The notes under the pieces were generated by a model. That model was not told the origin of the DNA, did no database searches, and saw only the letters and a list, made by a program, of their open reading frames with translations. DNA of 64,000 nucleotides from Muribaculaceae bacterium. GTDB lineage: Bacteria; Bacteroidota; Bacteroidia; Bacteroidales; Muribaculaceae. A program made the translations under genes and the position numbers. The stretch's first letter is position 1. Every line of letters starts with the position of its first letter. The stretch lies in the NCBI GenBank assembly GCA_023662835.1, contig JAMPII010000004.1, positions 1 through 64,000 of the forward strand, written 5' to 3'. Of the stretch, positions 45,501 through 53,712 are shown piece after piece.

Positions 45501-46547
45501 CAACGATTCCAAAGACTATTAGCAAAAAACAGCGAGAAAAAAATTAATGGTTATGGCGTAGGGCTTAGCTACGTTAAAGAGCTTGTAGCTTGCCACAAAG
45601 GCACAATAACCCCGCGCAAGAACCCCGTAAAAGGAATGACATTCATTGTTGCCATACCAGTCGACGATTCAGCCTTCTCGCCCGAAGAACACAAAGAATC
45701 TGCCGACATCAAGGACATAGAGCAACTGCGCTACGCCGTCGACGACGAAATTATCGACATCTCCGAAACTGAACGTCTTCGCATTCTGCTGGTGGAAGAC
45801 AACGAAGAACTGCTCGAATTCGAAGCAAATATATTCCGTGGCAAATACGAAGTATTAACAGCAAATAACGGTCAGGAAGGGCTCGACATAGCCCGCAAAG
45901 AGATGCCCAATGTGATAATATCCGACATCGTCATGCCCCAGATGGACGGCTACGAACTATGCCGTCACATCAAATCGGACATGGACACATGCCACATTTC
46001 CGTAATACTACTAACGGCTAAGACATTAGACGAAGACCGTATCACAGGCTACAAAGTTGGCGCCGACATGTACATCGACAAACCATTCAATCCCGAAGTA
46101 CTACAATCGATGGTTGAAGGGCTTATCGTACGCCAGGAACGCAACCGCATCCACGCGCTTGAGGTTGTTGGCGAATCGCCCGAACGAGTCGAAAAGGAGG
46201 AAGAACTCAACCCGCTCGACCGAAAATTCCTTTCAAAACTGTACGCCTACATCAACGAAAACATGTCCAATTCCGAATTGAACGTTAACATACTCGGCAA
46301 GGATCTCGGATTCTCGCGAACCAATTTCTACAGGAAAATAAAAATGCTCACCGGCGTCACACCCAACGACCTGCTGCGCATGTGCCGACTTAACAAAGCC
46401 GCCGAACTCTTGCTCACCAAACAGCATACAATCGGTGAAATCAGCGATATTTGCGGATTCGGCACACAATCGCACTTTTCAAGCCTTTTTAAGAAACACT
46501 TCGGAGTTTCGCCACGCGACTATGTAGGAGGCGGACCAAGAGAATAA
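42549..46547 (+). CDS. Hybrid two-component sensor/AraC regulator (HTCS)
   Basis: This 1332-residue single-protein regulator has a signal peptide (about 1-27), a periplasmic two-propeller sensor built of reg_prop repeats (about 45-640, recurring LWIGT/VWIGT words), a Y_Y_Y domain (about 680-745), one membrane helix (about 757-777), HisKA with phosphorylated His812 (SHEIRTP), HATPase (about 925-1045, DDGIGMPESE and GYGVGLSYV), a receiver with Asp1084 and phospho-acceptor Asp1126 (SDIVMPQMDG) and a C-terminal AraC DNA-binding domain (about 1225-1328). In Bacteroidales such proteins sense a glycan fragment and activate the neighbouring utilisation genes. Its place between GH78/SusCD and the rhamnose operon suggests it governs both. 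Confidence 0.95.
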   Translation: MNTINKALLAIAAIITILGNTTSKIRAGEQPYHRQALSNLHVNDIVQDELGFVWIGTANGLSRCNGLQGYNIYFNDAHNLESLPNNHITGLKISSGKLWVASYGGVASKPTGKNNFTRYTIAGNEPDNLTMNGFIEHNSQLLCYGAKGVYEIDTLEHKLYRRIASEKNVHAVMQDQNGMLWTADDGKLTCCNNRLKPVITTKLPEGITVNSMLKHGSIVLVATDNGILRLDINSGALQRSPLDANLNNERVYSITPLQNGILLACTSTSGLIAYNPDNGSLVNHVNGKKLDNDLSTDVTTTFIDRDQNLWIGTFDNGYRIVPHRQPIFNSDKNLCNAFKGEFVTRIATDQQQRLWIGTRYNGIVRFDPESGKTHRFNRNNTPWLSNSPQDFTQEIFCDSQNRLWIGYNNDLTVCQVQSDGSLTHLRTFPSVTDVVTVAEDPNGQIWVGLARNGMNVYSKNIESVCNISLPHADNVTCIKCYDNRHMIFSAYGSGLYLVDTQTYHPAPFDRTYTAPCVSAIDILLASDGQLWIGTYGNGVFCYNPTNHTLQHPSGFMSDDIVGILEGSDNELFFSSSYGLYRYNTKNGKLTTYMEAQGTIGNQYHEKSRMADQYGNLYFGGNSGLQQISPVNMRQQTTPAKLYLTNVEILNNPDKKNTHNYCPDYSTVHKMSLNHKKNSVRMEFAGLNYDAPLDYAYKLEGFDKDWIISGEHNQALYSNLPAGKYRLLVKSRTDDVWSEPTELLQLNINPSPWLHPMAKIAYILIIIMLIILFNHMYLRIRLERRRYMMAEEQVLKERDSTQRKINFFNNLSHEIRTPVSLIYAPVKFLRNNISTLPNQKVEATLDYIDRNVDRLLNLTNQLLKFHEVQQDTLPLKVGRYDCVAQLESIVRIYNIYAAEKGQSVEFVSSYKSYECTYDYDKLEKITNNLLFNATKYTPENGHIIVKLEITKLPEGFDKATDHNYMEIQVIDDGIGMPESEVPRLFQRFQRLLAKNSEKKINGYGVGLSYVKELVACHKGTITPRKNPVKGMTFIVAIPVDDSAFSPEEHKESADIKDIEQLRYAVDDEIIDISETERLRILLVEDNEELLEFEANIFRGKYEVLTANNGQEGLDIARKEMPNVIISDIVMPQMDGYELCRHIKSDMDTCHISVILLTAKTLDEDRITGYKVGADMYIDKPFNPEVLQSMVEGLIVRQERNRIHALEVVGESPERVEKEEELNPLDRKFLSKLYAYINENMSNSELNVNILGKDLGFSRTNFYRKIKMLTGVTPNDLLRMCRLNKAAELLLTKQHTIGEISDICGFGTQSHFSSLFKKHFGVSPRDYVGGGPRE

Positions 46548-46726
46548 ATAAATTTTGTATTTAAAATTATTGTCGTAAATTTATTACCGATTTGAAACAC
46601 ATTTAACACAAAAACCACGAATAGCACATTCAGATGTGGATATTGCGAATTTGTGCACCCAAATCGATTGAAACAAATATTACAAGATTTAGTTCACACT
46701 AAACATTTATTTGTTCCTTAGAACGT

Positions 46727-46734
46727 TAAATTTG
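46727..46734 (+). promoter_or_regulatory. TAnnTTTG -7 box of the rhamnose operon
   Basis: TAAATTTG at 46727-46734 predicts transcription from about 46741 and a leader of about 170 bases before the kinase ATG at 46913. The -33 position is poor (TTTG occurs only 13 bases upstream), as expected for an activator-dependent promoter. Confidence 0.45.
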
Positions 46735-46794
46735 CATCATTCATTAACCCAGTTGTCGAAAAACAGCAACCCCAAATAACCATGTTAAGACATG

Positions 46795-46854
46795 ACGCAC
46801 TAATTTCCGGCAAGGAGCAACGGACAAAAATATCCGCTGCCATTTTTAGTGCGT
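46795..46854 (+). promoter_or_regulatory. Structured leader upstream of rhaB
   Basis: Inside the predicted 5' leader, ACGCACTAA (46795-46803) pairs perfectly with TTAGTGCGT (46846-46854). Nested inside are GGCA/TGCC (46809-46812 with 46838-46841) and CGGA/TCCG (46821-46824 with 46833-46836). The whole block can fold into one long interrupted hairpin with no T-run after it. The rest of the 365-base gap 46548-46912 shows no gene. It may be a regulatory RNA structure or an operator palindrome for the regulator; the sequence cannot decide. Confidence 0.45.
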
Positions 46855-46912
46855 ATTACTAACAACGCAAAAACCACTGAGCAGAAAATACTTAACTATC
46901 CAATCAAATAGC

Positions 46913-48391
46913 ATGACACCTACAAGACATTATCTTGCCGTCGATCTTGGCGCTACAAGCGGCCGTGTAATCCTCGGCACTCTAGAAGGCGACAAACTCG
47001 AACTTGAAGAACTCGCCCGCTTCCCAAACAAAATAATTCGTACAGGCGGACACTACTACTGGGATCTCTATGCACTGTACGATGAAATTCTCGGTGGACT
47101 CCGCGAAGCTGCCAAACGCGGGATCGACGTTCGCTCAATCGGTATCGACACTTGGGGTGTCGACTTTGTTTTCGTTGACAAAAACGGTCAGCTCCTCGGC
47201 AACCCCGTAAGCTATCGCGACCCGCACACAATGGGCGAACCGGAACGTTTCTTCAAACAAATTCCTGCCGAAGAAGTATACAAAATAACCGGCATTCAGG
47301 TGATGAACTTCAATTCGCTGTTCCAATTCTCGGCACTGCGCCGTCAGAATTGGGTAGCAATGGACGCAGCCGACAAAATTCTTTTCATCCCCGATGCTCT
47401 TGGCTACATGATGACAGGCAACGCCGTTACAGAATACACAATTGCATCTACGTCCGAGATGCTCAACCCTGTAACAAAGAAACTCGACGCAAAACTGCTC
47501 GAAGCCCTCAGCCTCACTGAAGACAAATTCGGCAAAATCGTATATCCCGGCGACAAACTTGGCACGCTCACACAAGAAATGCAGGATCTCACAGGTCTTG
47601 GTGCTGTTCCTGTAGTTTCAGTGGCCGGTCACGACACCGCATCGGCTGTTGCTGCCGTACCAGCAATGAGCAAAGATTTCGCATATCTCAGCTCCGGAAC
47701 TTGGAGCCTCATGGGTATCGAAAGCGACGATCCAATAATCACCGAACGCTCACAGCAAGAGAACTTCACCAACGAAGGTGGTATTCAAGGAACAACACGA
47801 TTCCTGAAAAACATATGCGGCATGTGGCTGCTAGAGCGTTGCCGCGCCGAATGGAAACAAAACGGCATCGAAACCGACTACGGCCAGCTTATCGCCGAGA
47901 CAAATAAAATCGAGCCTTTCCGCTCATTCATCTACCCCGACGCTGCATGCTTCGCAATGCCCGATTCAATGCTCAAAGCAATCGCCGACTATTGCCGCGA
48001 GACAGGCCAACCTGTCCCGGAAACTCCTGCCGAATACGCCCGATGCATATTCGACTCACTGGCAATGCGTTATCGCGAAGTGTTCCTGCTGCTTAAAGAA
48101 CTCAGCGGCATGAAACTCGATATCTTGCACGTAATTGGAGGCGGATGTCGCAACAAGCTTCTTAATCAACTCACAGCAAATGCCGTAGGTGTGCCCGTTG
48201 TTGCAGGTCCAGTTGAAGGCACAGCTCTCGGCAACATCATGATTCAAGCACAAGCCGACGGAGCAGTAAGCAACCTCGCCGAAATTCGCGCAACAATAGC
48301 AAAAGCTATCGAAACCGAACGCTTCGAGCCAAAAGATGCCGACGTTTGGGCTGAAGCCTATACAAAATACCTCAAGAACAAAAAACAATAA
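46913..48391 (+). CDS. rhaB: Rhamnulokinase
   Basis: This 492-residue FGGY kinase phosphorylates L-rhamnulose to rhamnulose-1-phosphate in the cytoplasm. Seen: the N-terminal phosphate loop AVDLGATSGRVILGTL, SIGIDTWGVDFVFVD (catalytic Asp in the DTWG motif), VSVAGHDTASAVAAVP and YLSSGTWSLMGIE, and the C-terminal HVIGGGCRNKLLNQLTANA adenosine site. These details match rhamnulokinases rather than xylulokinases. It is the first gene of the rhaB-rhaA-rhaT-rhaD operon; the gap to rhaA is 32 bases. Confidence 0.93.
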   Translation: MTPTRHYLAVDLGATSGRVILGTLEGDKLELEELARFPNKIIRTGGHYYWDLYALYDEILGGLREAAKRGIDVRSIGIDTWGVDFVFVDKNGQLLGNPVSYRDPHTMGEPERFFKQIPAEEVYKITGIQVMNFNSLFQFSALRRQNWVAMDAADKILFIPDALGYMMTGNAVTEYTIASTSEMLNPVTKKLDAKLLEALSLTEDKFGKIVYPGDKLGTLTQEMQDLTGLGAVPVVSVAGHDTASAVAAVPAMSKDFAYLSSGTWSLMGIESDDPIITERSQQENFTNEGGIQGTTRFLKNICGMWLLERCRAEWKQNGIETDYGQLIAETNKIEPFRSFIYPDAACFAMPDSMLKAIADYCRETGQPVPETPAEYARCIFDSLAMRYREVFLLLKELSGMKLDILHVIGGGCRNKLLNQLTANAVGVPVVAGPVEGTALGNIMIQAQADGAVSNLAEIRATIAKAIETERFEPKDADVWAEAYTKYLKNKKQ

Positions 48392-48423
48392 GAATCATCT
48401 AAATAATCTTCAAAACTATTCTC

Positions 48424-49677
48424 ATGAAACAATCAGTAGAACAGGCTTATGAAATAGCCAAACAGCGTTACGCAGCCGTTGGTGTCGACACCGACAAAGT
48501 GCTCGAACAAATGCAGAACTTCCACATCAGCATGCACTGCTGGCAAGCTGACGACGTTGCCGGTTTCGAAAACCAAGGTGGCTCACTGACCGGTGGCATC
48601 CAGGTTAACGGTAACTACCCCGGCAAAGCTCGCAACATCGACGAACTTCGCGCTGACATCCTTTATGCTAAATCGCTCATCCCCGGCACACACCGCCTGA
48701 ATCTCCACGAAATATACGGTGACTTCCAAGGCAAATTCGTTGACCGCGACCAAGTTGACGCCTCTTACTTCCAGAGCTGGATACAGTGGGGTAAAGAAAA
48801 CAACACAAAACTCGACTTCAACTCAACATCATTCTCTCACCCCAAGAGCGGCGACCTCTCGCTATCTAGCCCCGACAAAGGCGTTCGCGATTTCTGGATT
48901 GAACACTCAAAACGCTGCCGCGCCATCTCGGAAGAAATCGGTAAAGCTCAGGGCGACCCCTGTATCATGAACACATGGGTACACGACGGTTCTAAAGACC
49001 TCACAGTTAACCGCCTTCTCTATCGCGAGCTTCTGAAAGACTCTCTCGATCAGATCTTCGCCCAGAAATACGACAACATGAAAGACTGCGTTGAATCAAA
49101 AGTATTCGGTATCGGTCTGGAAAGCTATACAGTAGGTTCTAACGACTTCTACACAGCTTACGCAACACAGAACGACATGATGATTACTCTCGACACAGGC
49201 CACTTCCACCCCACCGAAAGCGTTGCCGACAAAGTATCTTCAATGCTGTTGTTCGTTCCCGAACTGATGCTCCACGTTTCTCGCCCCGTTCGTTGGGACT
49301 CCGACCACGTAACAATCATGGACGATCCTACTCTCGATCTGTTCAGCGAAATCGTTCGCGCCGACGCTCTCGACCGCGTACACTACGGCCTTGACTACTT
49401 CGACGGCACTCTCAACCGTATCGGTGCATATGTTATCGGTACACGCGCAGCCCAAAAATGCATGCTCCGCGCTATGCTCGAGCCCCTTGCAACTCTTCGC
49501 AAATACGAAGCTGAGGACAAGAAATTCGAACGCCTCGCTCTTCTCGAAGAATGCAAAGCACTTCCCTGGAATGCCGTTTACGACATGTTCTGCCTCAAGA
49601 ACAACGTTCCCGTTGGCGAAACATATCTCCCCGAAGTACAGAAATACGAACGCGAAGTTACATCAAAACGTAACTAA
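48424..49677 (+). CDS. rhaA: L-rhamnose isomerase
   Basis: This 417-residue cytoplasmic enzyme interconverts L-rhamnose and L-rhamnulose using Mn2+ or other divalent metals. The family hallmark ISMHCWQADDVAGFEN lies at about residues 35-50. Other conserved segments are NLHEIYGDF, TWVHDGSKDL, IGLESYTVGSNDFY, ITLDTGHFHPTE (metal-binding Asp and His) and HVSRPVRWDSDHVTI. Length is that of the family. Codon use is biased toward frequent codons (GAC, AAC, CGC, GGT), suggesting strong expression. Confidence 0.96.
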   Translation: MKQSVEQAYEIAKQRYAAVGVDTDKVLEQMQNFHISMHCWQADDVAGFENQGGSLTGGIQVNGNYPGKARNIDELRADILYAKSLIPGTHRLNLHEIYGDFQGKFVDRDQVDASYFQSWIQWGKENNTKLDFNSTSFSHPKSGDLSLSSPDKGVRDFWIEHSKRCRAISEEIGKAQGDPCIMNTWVHDGSKDLTVNRLLYRELLKDSLDQIFAQKYDNMKDCVESKVFGIGLESYTVGSNDFYTAYATQNDMMITLDTGHFHPTESVADKVSSMLLFVPELMLHVSRPVRWDSDHVTIMDDPTLDLFSEIVRADALDRVHYGLDYFDGTLNRIGAYVIGTRAAQKCMLRAMLEPLATLRKYEAEDKKFERLALLEECKALPWNAVYDMFCLKNNVPVGETYLPEVQKYEREVTSKRN

Positions 49678-49692
49678 TCTATAATGTAACAT

Positions 49693-49730
49693 AAGCTGTT
49701 TGAAAATTGCACGCAATTTTCAAACAGCTT
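49693..49730 (+). terminator. Perfect 18-base inverted repeat between rhaA and rhaT
   Basis: AAGCTGTTTGAAAATTGC (49693-49710) and its exact reverse complement (49713-49730) are separated by two bases. There is no T-run after it, only ATTATTAATT, so it is a poor terminator. It may be an mRNA-stabilising or processing hairpin that sets different levels for the enzymes and the transporter. Confidence 0.6.
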
Positions 49731-49752
49731 ATTATTAATTCGTTAAACAGAA

Positions 49753-50787
49753 ATGAGCATCATTATAGGCTTGTTAATCATTGCCATTGGCGCTTTCTGT
49801 CAATCGAGTTGCTACGTTCCAATCAACAAAATCAAACAATGGAGTTGGGAAAGCTACTGGATCGTACAGGGCGTATTCGCATGGCTGATTCTCCCCTTCC
49901 TCGGCGCTTTACTCGCCGTACCCGAAGGACACACTTTCTGTGAATTATTCTCCACAACCCCATCGTTCAACATTTGGATGACAATCCTCTTCGGTGTGCT
50001 CTGGGGCGTAGGTGGTCTCACATTCGGCCTCTCCATGCGCTACCTTGGTGTGGCTCTCGGCCAGTCGATAGCACTCGGAACATGCGCCGGACTCGGCACA
50101 ATCATGGGTCCTGTTCTGCTCAACATCTTCTTCCCCGAGAATGATCCTCTCAGCCAACTCACCTTCGCCGTTATTCTTGGCGTTGTTGTGACACTGATCG
50201 GTATTGCCATAATCGGCGTTGCCGGTTCAATGAAAGCAGCTTCACTCAGCGAAGAAGAAAAGAAAGCAGCCGTTAAGGATTTCAACTTTCCCAAAGGTAT
50301 CGCAATCGCTCTGCTTGCCGGTTTCATGAGCGGCTGCTTCAACGTTGGCTTGGAATTCGGTAGCGGTATTAACTTCGGCGACCTCACTCCCGATATGTAT
50401 AAAACCTTGCCAGCAACGTTCCTAGTAACTCTGGGTGGTTTCATCACAAACGCCGTATATTGCTTCTATCAAAACAGCAAAAACAACACATGGGGCGATT
50501 ACAAAAAAGGCAGCGTCATTGCCAACAACCTGGTATTCTGCCTTTTGGCCGGCGCATTATGGTACAGTCAGTTCTTCGGACTCGCTCTCGGCAAAGGATT
50601 CCTCACCGAATCGCCCACACTTATGACATTGTCGTTCTGTATCCTCATGGCACTTAACGTCGTGTTCTCTAACGTATGGGGCATCATACTCAAAGAATGG
50701 AAAGGTTGCTCACAGAAAACGATTACAGTACTCATTATTGGTATTATCGTTCTCGTAATCTCCTGCTTCCTTCCCCAGCTAATTTGA
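49753..50787 (+). CDS. rhaT: L-rhamnose/proton symporter
   Basis: This 344-residue inner membrane protein with about ten hydrophobic segments matches RhaT of the drug/metabolite transporter superfamily. Diagnostic stretches include GAFCQSSCYVPINKIKQWSWESYW near the N terminus, GVLWGVGGLTFGLSMRYLGVALGQSIALG, and the final ILKEWKGCSQKT loop. It brings the monosaccharide released in the periplasm into the cytoplasm. It sits between rhaA and rhaD, 75 bases after the rhaA stop with the hairpin in between. Confidence 0.95.
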   Translation: MSIIIGLLIIAIGAFCQSSCYVPINKIKQWSWESYWIVQGVFAWLILPFLGALLAVPEGHTFCELFSTTPSFNIWMTILFGVLWGVGGLTFGLSMRYLGVALGQSIALGTCAGLGTIMGPVLLNIFFPENDPLSQLTFAVILGVVVTLIGIAIIGVAGSMKAASLSEEEKKAAVKDFNFPKGIAIALLAGFMSGCFNVGLEFGSGINFGDLTPDMYKTLPATFLVTLGGFITNAVYCFYQNSKNNTWGDYKKGSVIANNLVFCLLAGALWYSQFFGLALGKGFLTESPTLMTLSFCILMALNVVFSNVWGIILKEWKGCSQKTITVLIIGIIVLVISCFLPQLI

Positions 50788-50842
50788 TAACCAATCGTTG
50801 CCGCTTTCAAACATGGAGGCGGCTTTCAAAATTCAATTAAAT

Positions 50843-51658
50843 ATGTCACAATCAATTCTTGACAATCGTCCTGCTCTTGCAAAAGAAGTTAACGACGTAG
50901 CAGAAGTTGCCGGCTACCTCTGGCAAAAAGGATGGGCCGAACGTAATGGCGGCAACATCACTGTTAATATCACCGACCAAGTTGACGACGCTATCCGCGC
51001 TATGCCCGCAATCGCTGAACCTGTTGCTATCGGCCTGACGCTTCCCAACTTAAAAGGATGCTATTTCTATTGCAAAGGAACCAACCGCCGTATGCGCGAC
51101 CTCGCCCGCTGGCCTATGGACAACGGATCGATCATCCGCATCCTCGACGATTGCGCCCACTACGAAATTATCGCCGACAAAAATGTGAAACCCACTTCCG
51201 AGCTTCCCTCTCACCTGGCCGTTCACAACTACCTTATTGGCAAAGGCTCAACTTACAAAGCATCGGTTCACACCCACCCAATCGAACTTGTTGCTATGAG
51301 CCACAACCCCAAATTCCTCGAAAAAGACGTGCTCACCAACATCCTTTGGAGCATGATCCCCGAGACTAAAGCATTCTGTCCCCGCGGTTTAGGTATCGTT
51401 CCCTACATGATGCCCTCTACCAACGAATTAGCTGAAGCTACAATCAAGACTATCGACGACAACTACGACGTTGTCATGTGGGAAAAACATGGCGTATTCG
51501 CTGTTGGCGAAAACGTTATGGAAGCTTTCGATATGATCGACACACTCGTTAAGAGTGCTATCATCTACATGGATGCAAAATGCATGGGCTTCGAACCCGA
51601 CGGTATGTCACAGGAGCAAATGCAAGCAATCTCAAAAACATTCAATCTCCCCAAATAA
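50843..51658 (+). CDS. rhaD: Rhamnulose-1-phosphate aldolase
   Basis: This 271-residue class II aldolase starts at ATG 50843; an in-frame ATG at 50813 and the frame upstream to 50798 lack support. It splits rhamnulose-1-phosphate into dihydroxyacetone phosphate and L-lactaldehyde. Visible: ERNGGNITVNIT, SELPSHLAVHNYL, the zinc site VHTHPIELVAMSHNP, a catalytic-type Glu before it, and MWEKHGVFAVGENVMEAFD with the third zinc His. It is the last enzyme of the operon and is followed by a strong terminator. No lactaldehyde reductase or dehydrogenase gene follows. Confidence 0.93.
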   Translation: MSQSILDNRPALAKEVNDVAEVAGYLWQKGWAERNGGNITVNITDQVDDAIRAMPAIAEPVAIGLTLPNLKGCYFYCKGTNRRMRDLARWPMDNGSIIRILDDCAHYEIIADKNVKPTSELPSHLAVHNYLIGKGSTYKASVHTHPIELVAMSHNPKFLEKDVLTNILWSMIPETKAFCPRGLGIVPYMMPSTNELAEATIKTIDDNYDVVMWEKHGVFAVGENVMEAFDMIDTLVKSAIIYMDAKCMGFEPDGMSQEQMQAISKTFNLPK

Positions 51659-51675
51659 TTCAAGCTCATTCAGTT

Positions 51676-51716
51676 CCACCTCCGGGCCAAGTTCCGGAGG
51701 CGGAATATTTTATTTT
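51676..51716 (+). terminator. Rho-independent terminator of the rha operon
   Basis: CCTCCGG (51679-51685) pairs with CCGGAGG (51694-51700), extendable by outer CC/GG pairs, with an 8-base loop and a following AT-rich run AATATTTTATTTT. It separates the rha operon from the four-paralog cluster whose first ATG is 51734. Confidence 0.8.
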
Positions 51717-51733
51717 AGCCGTACTCCCGGAAC

Positions 51734-53680
51734 ATGATTAAAAGTGTAAATTACAGATTTTTCGCCGCACTGCTGGTGTTGTGCCTCACCAATCACTATT
51801 CTTTCGCTGAAAATAATGCCTCTCAGACCGACACTATCGTCGACCTGTTTGCCGACACATGGGTTGCTACTGACGGGCTAGGACGTACTATGCCTACAGC
51901 AGCCCAAAATCCCATCAAAGACAACAAACAGCGCACTGCTGGAATCTTCTACATAACCTGGCACACCCAGGGACACCATAAAAAAAATAAAGATGGCTAC
52001 GGAGGCGACGTCACTAAAACCCTTCAAGCAGACCCTCAGGCACGTTTCGAAGCCTACAATCCAGCATGGAAGGAATGGTCGCTCCATTGGGGCGAACCCG
52101 AGGATGGCTATTTTCTAAGCCAGGACGAATACATTATCCGCAAAGACATGTCGATGCTAACCGATGCCGGTATCGACCTGCTGTTCCTCGACGTAACAAA
52201 CGGTGCAATGTACTGGGACGAATGGGATGTTCTATTCCGCACAATGGAAAAAATGATTGCCGAAGGCAACAAAGTGCCTAAAATGTGCTTTTGGACATTC
52301 AACGGCAATGCCATAAAAGTTGTAAATAGCATTTACGAAAAAATTTACAAGCCGGGACTTCACAAAGATCTGTGGTTCATGTGGGAAGGCAAACCACTGC
52401 TCTGCTACAACGCCAACCCGGCTTTCGACGCTAACGGTCGCTACGAATACAAAGAAAAATACAACCCTGAAATATTCGACTTCTTCACTCTGCGCAATCT
52501 TTGGTGGGGCTACTATAAGTGGGACAGCAAGCGTTACGTTGGCGCAGATGATTCATGGTGCTTCGGCTATGAGATGAACGATCCCAACGTTGCCCGACTG
52601 TCGCCCGAAGGTCGCGCCTCCCACCACGAAGGACGCATCGAACAAGTAGCCGTAACGCCGGCTCAGCATTCAATCAGCACCACCGGCAAAAGTTGGCGTG
52701 TTCAAACAGGAGAACCTCCACTAAACCAATACGATATGCCCGACAGTGCCTACGTGCCTTGGCTCGGCAAAAAAGTTGCCAACCCCGAAGGATACGGCAT
52801 ATACTTCCAGGACCGATGGGACGAAGCGCTATCGATCGACCCCGAGCTTATCTATCTCAACGACTGGAACGAATGGACCGCCGGAAAATTCATGAATCCA
52901 CTCAAGCAACAGGACGGCAAAGAAGTGGAAATCGAATTCCTCGGACGGCAAAACGAATTCTATTTCGTTGACCAATACAACTCCGAATTCAACCGAACAA
53001 TCCAGCCAATGAAAGGCGGCTACACCGATAATTATTATATGCAGCTGGTGCAAAATATGCGCCGCTACAAAGGTGTCCGTCCAATCCCCGTAGCAAAACA
53101 ACGCGCCAAAATGAAAATCGATGGCAAATTCAGCGATTGGAACAAGGTGAAAAACGAATTCCGCGACACCCGCGGCGACGTTGCCCATCGCGACCATAAT
53201 GGCTACGGCAACTTGCACTACACCAACACATCAGGCCGAAACGATATAATTGCCTCAAAAGTATCTTTCGGTAAAAAGAACGCTTATTTCTACGTCCGCA
53301 CCGACTCAACTATAACCCCCGACACCGACCCAAATTGGATGATGCTCTTTATCAATGTCGACTCCAACAACTCTACCGGCTGGCAAGGATATAACTACAT
53401 GGTTAACAAACAGTATGCCACCGAAAAAGGAAAAACAGCTTTGATGAAGTACGAAAATGGCCAGTGGCAAAAGGTTGCGGAAGTGCCCTACGCTGTCGAC
53501 GGCTGCGAAATGGAACTGTCAATTCCTATTGATATTGTCGGCGGTAACGAAAAACTCGGCCAGTTCGACTTTAAATGGGCCGACAATCCTCAGGCACTCA
53601 ACACAGTAATTGACCTGTGCACCGATGGTGACACAGCACCCAACCGCCGCTTTAACTACCGCTACAAGTGGAATTTCTAA
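51734..53680 (+). CDS. Secreted (beta/alpha)8-type glycoside-hydrolase-like protein, paralog 1
   Basis: This 648-residue protein has a signal peptide (about 1-25). Residues 40-450 look like a barrel hydrolase of the broad GH71/GH99 kind: GIFYITWH (70-77), HWGEPEDGYF (118-127), DAGIDLLFLDVTNG (144-157, Asp153), YFQDRWDEA (357-365) and YLNDWNEWTAG (374-384, Glu380). Asp153 and Glu380 sit at the ends of predicted strands and are candidate catalytic residues. Residues 460-648 form a CBM9-like beta-sandwich starting IDGKFSDW. Unlike paralogs 2-4 there is no C-terminal sorting tail; it ends at KWNF. Substrate unknown; position after the rha operon suggests a rhamnose-bearing glycan. Confidence 0.7.
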   Translation: MIKSVNYRFFAALLVLCLTNHYSFAENNASQTDTIVDLFADTWVATDGLGRTMPTAAQNPIKDNKQRTAGIFYITWHTQGHHKKNKDGYGGDVTKTLQADPQARFEAYNPAWKEWSLHWGEPEDGYFLSQDEYIIRKDMSMLTDAGIDLLFLDVTNGAMYWDEWDVLFRTMEKMIAEGNKVPKMCFWTFNGNAIKVVNSIYEKIYKPGLHKDLWFMWEGKPLLCYNANPAFDANGRYEYKEKYNPEIFDFFTLRNLWWGYYKWDSKRYVGADDSWCFGYEMNDPNVARLSPEGRASHHEGRIEQVAVTPAQHSISTTGKSWRVQTGEPPLNQYDMPDSAYVPWLGKKVANPEGYGIYFQDRWDEALSIDPELIYLNDWNEWTAGKFMNPLKQQDGKEVEIEFLGRQNEFYFVDQYNSEFNRTIQPMKGGYTDNYYMQLVQNMRRYKGVRPIPVAKQRAKMKIDGKFSDWNKVKNEFRDTRGDVAHRDHNGYGNLHYTNTSGRNDIIASKVSFGKKNAYFYVRTDSTITPDTDPNWMMLFINVDSNNSTGWQGYNYMVNKQYATEKGKTALMKYENGQWQKVAEVPYAVDGCEMELSIPIDIVGGNEKLGQFDFKWADNPQALNTVIDLCTDGDTAPNRRFNYRYKWNF

Positions 53681-53712
53681 AAGTAAACATAACTCTTCTT
53701 AACCTTAAAAGT

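Noticed and set aside
46795..46854. The inverted repeat before rhaB as the end of an insertion sequence
   Set aside because: No transposase, no target-site duplication and only one copy in the window.
50800..50823. Small inverted repeat GCCGC/GCGGC between rhaT and rhaD
   Set aside because: Only five base pairs and no T-run; too weak to call a terminator.
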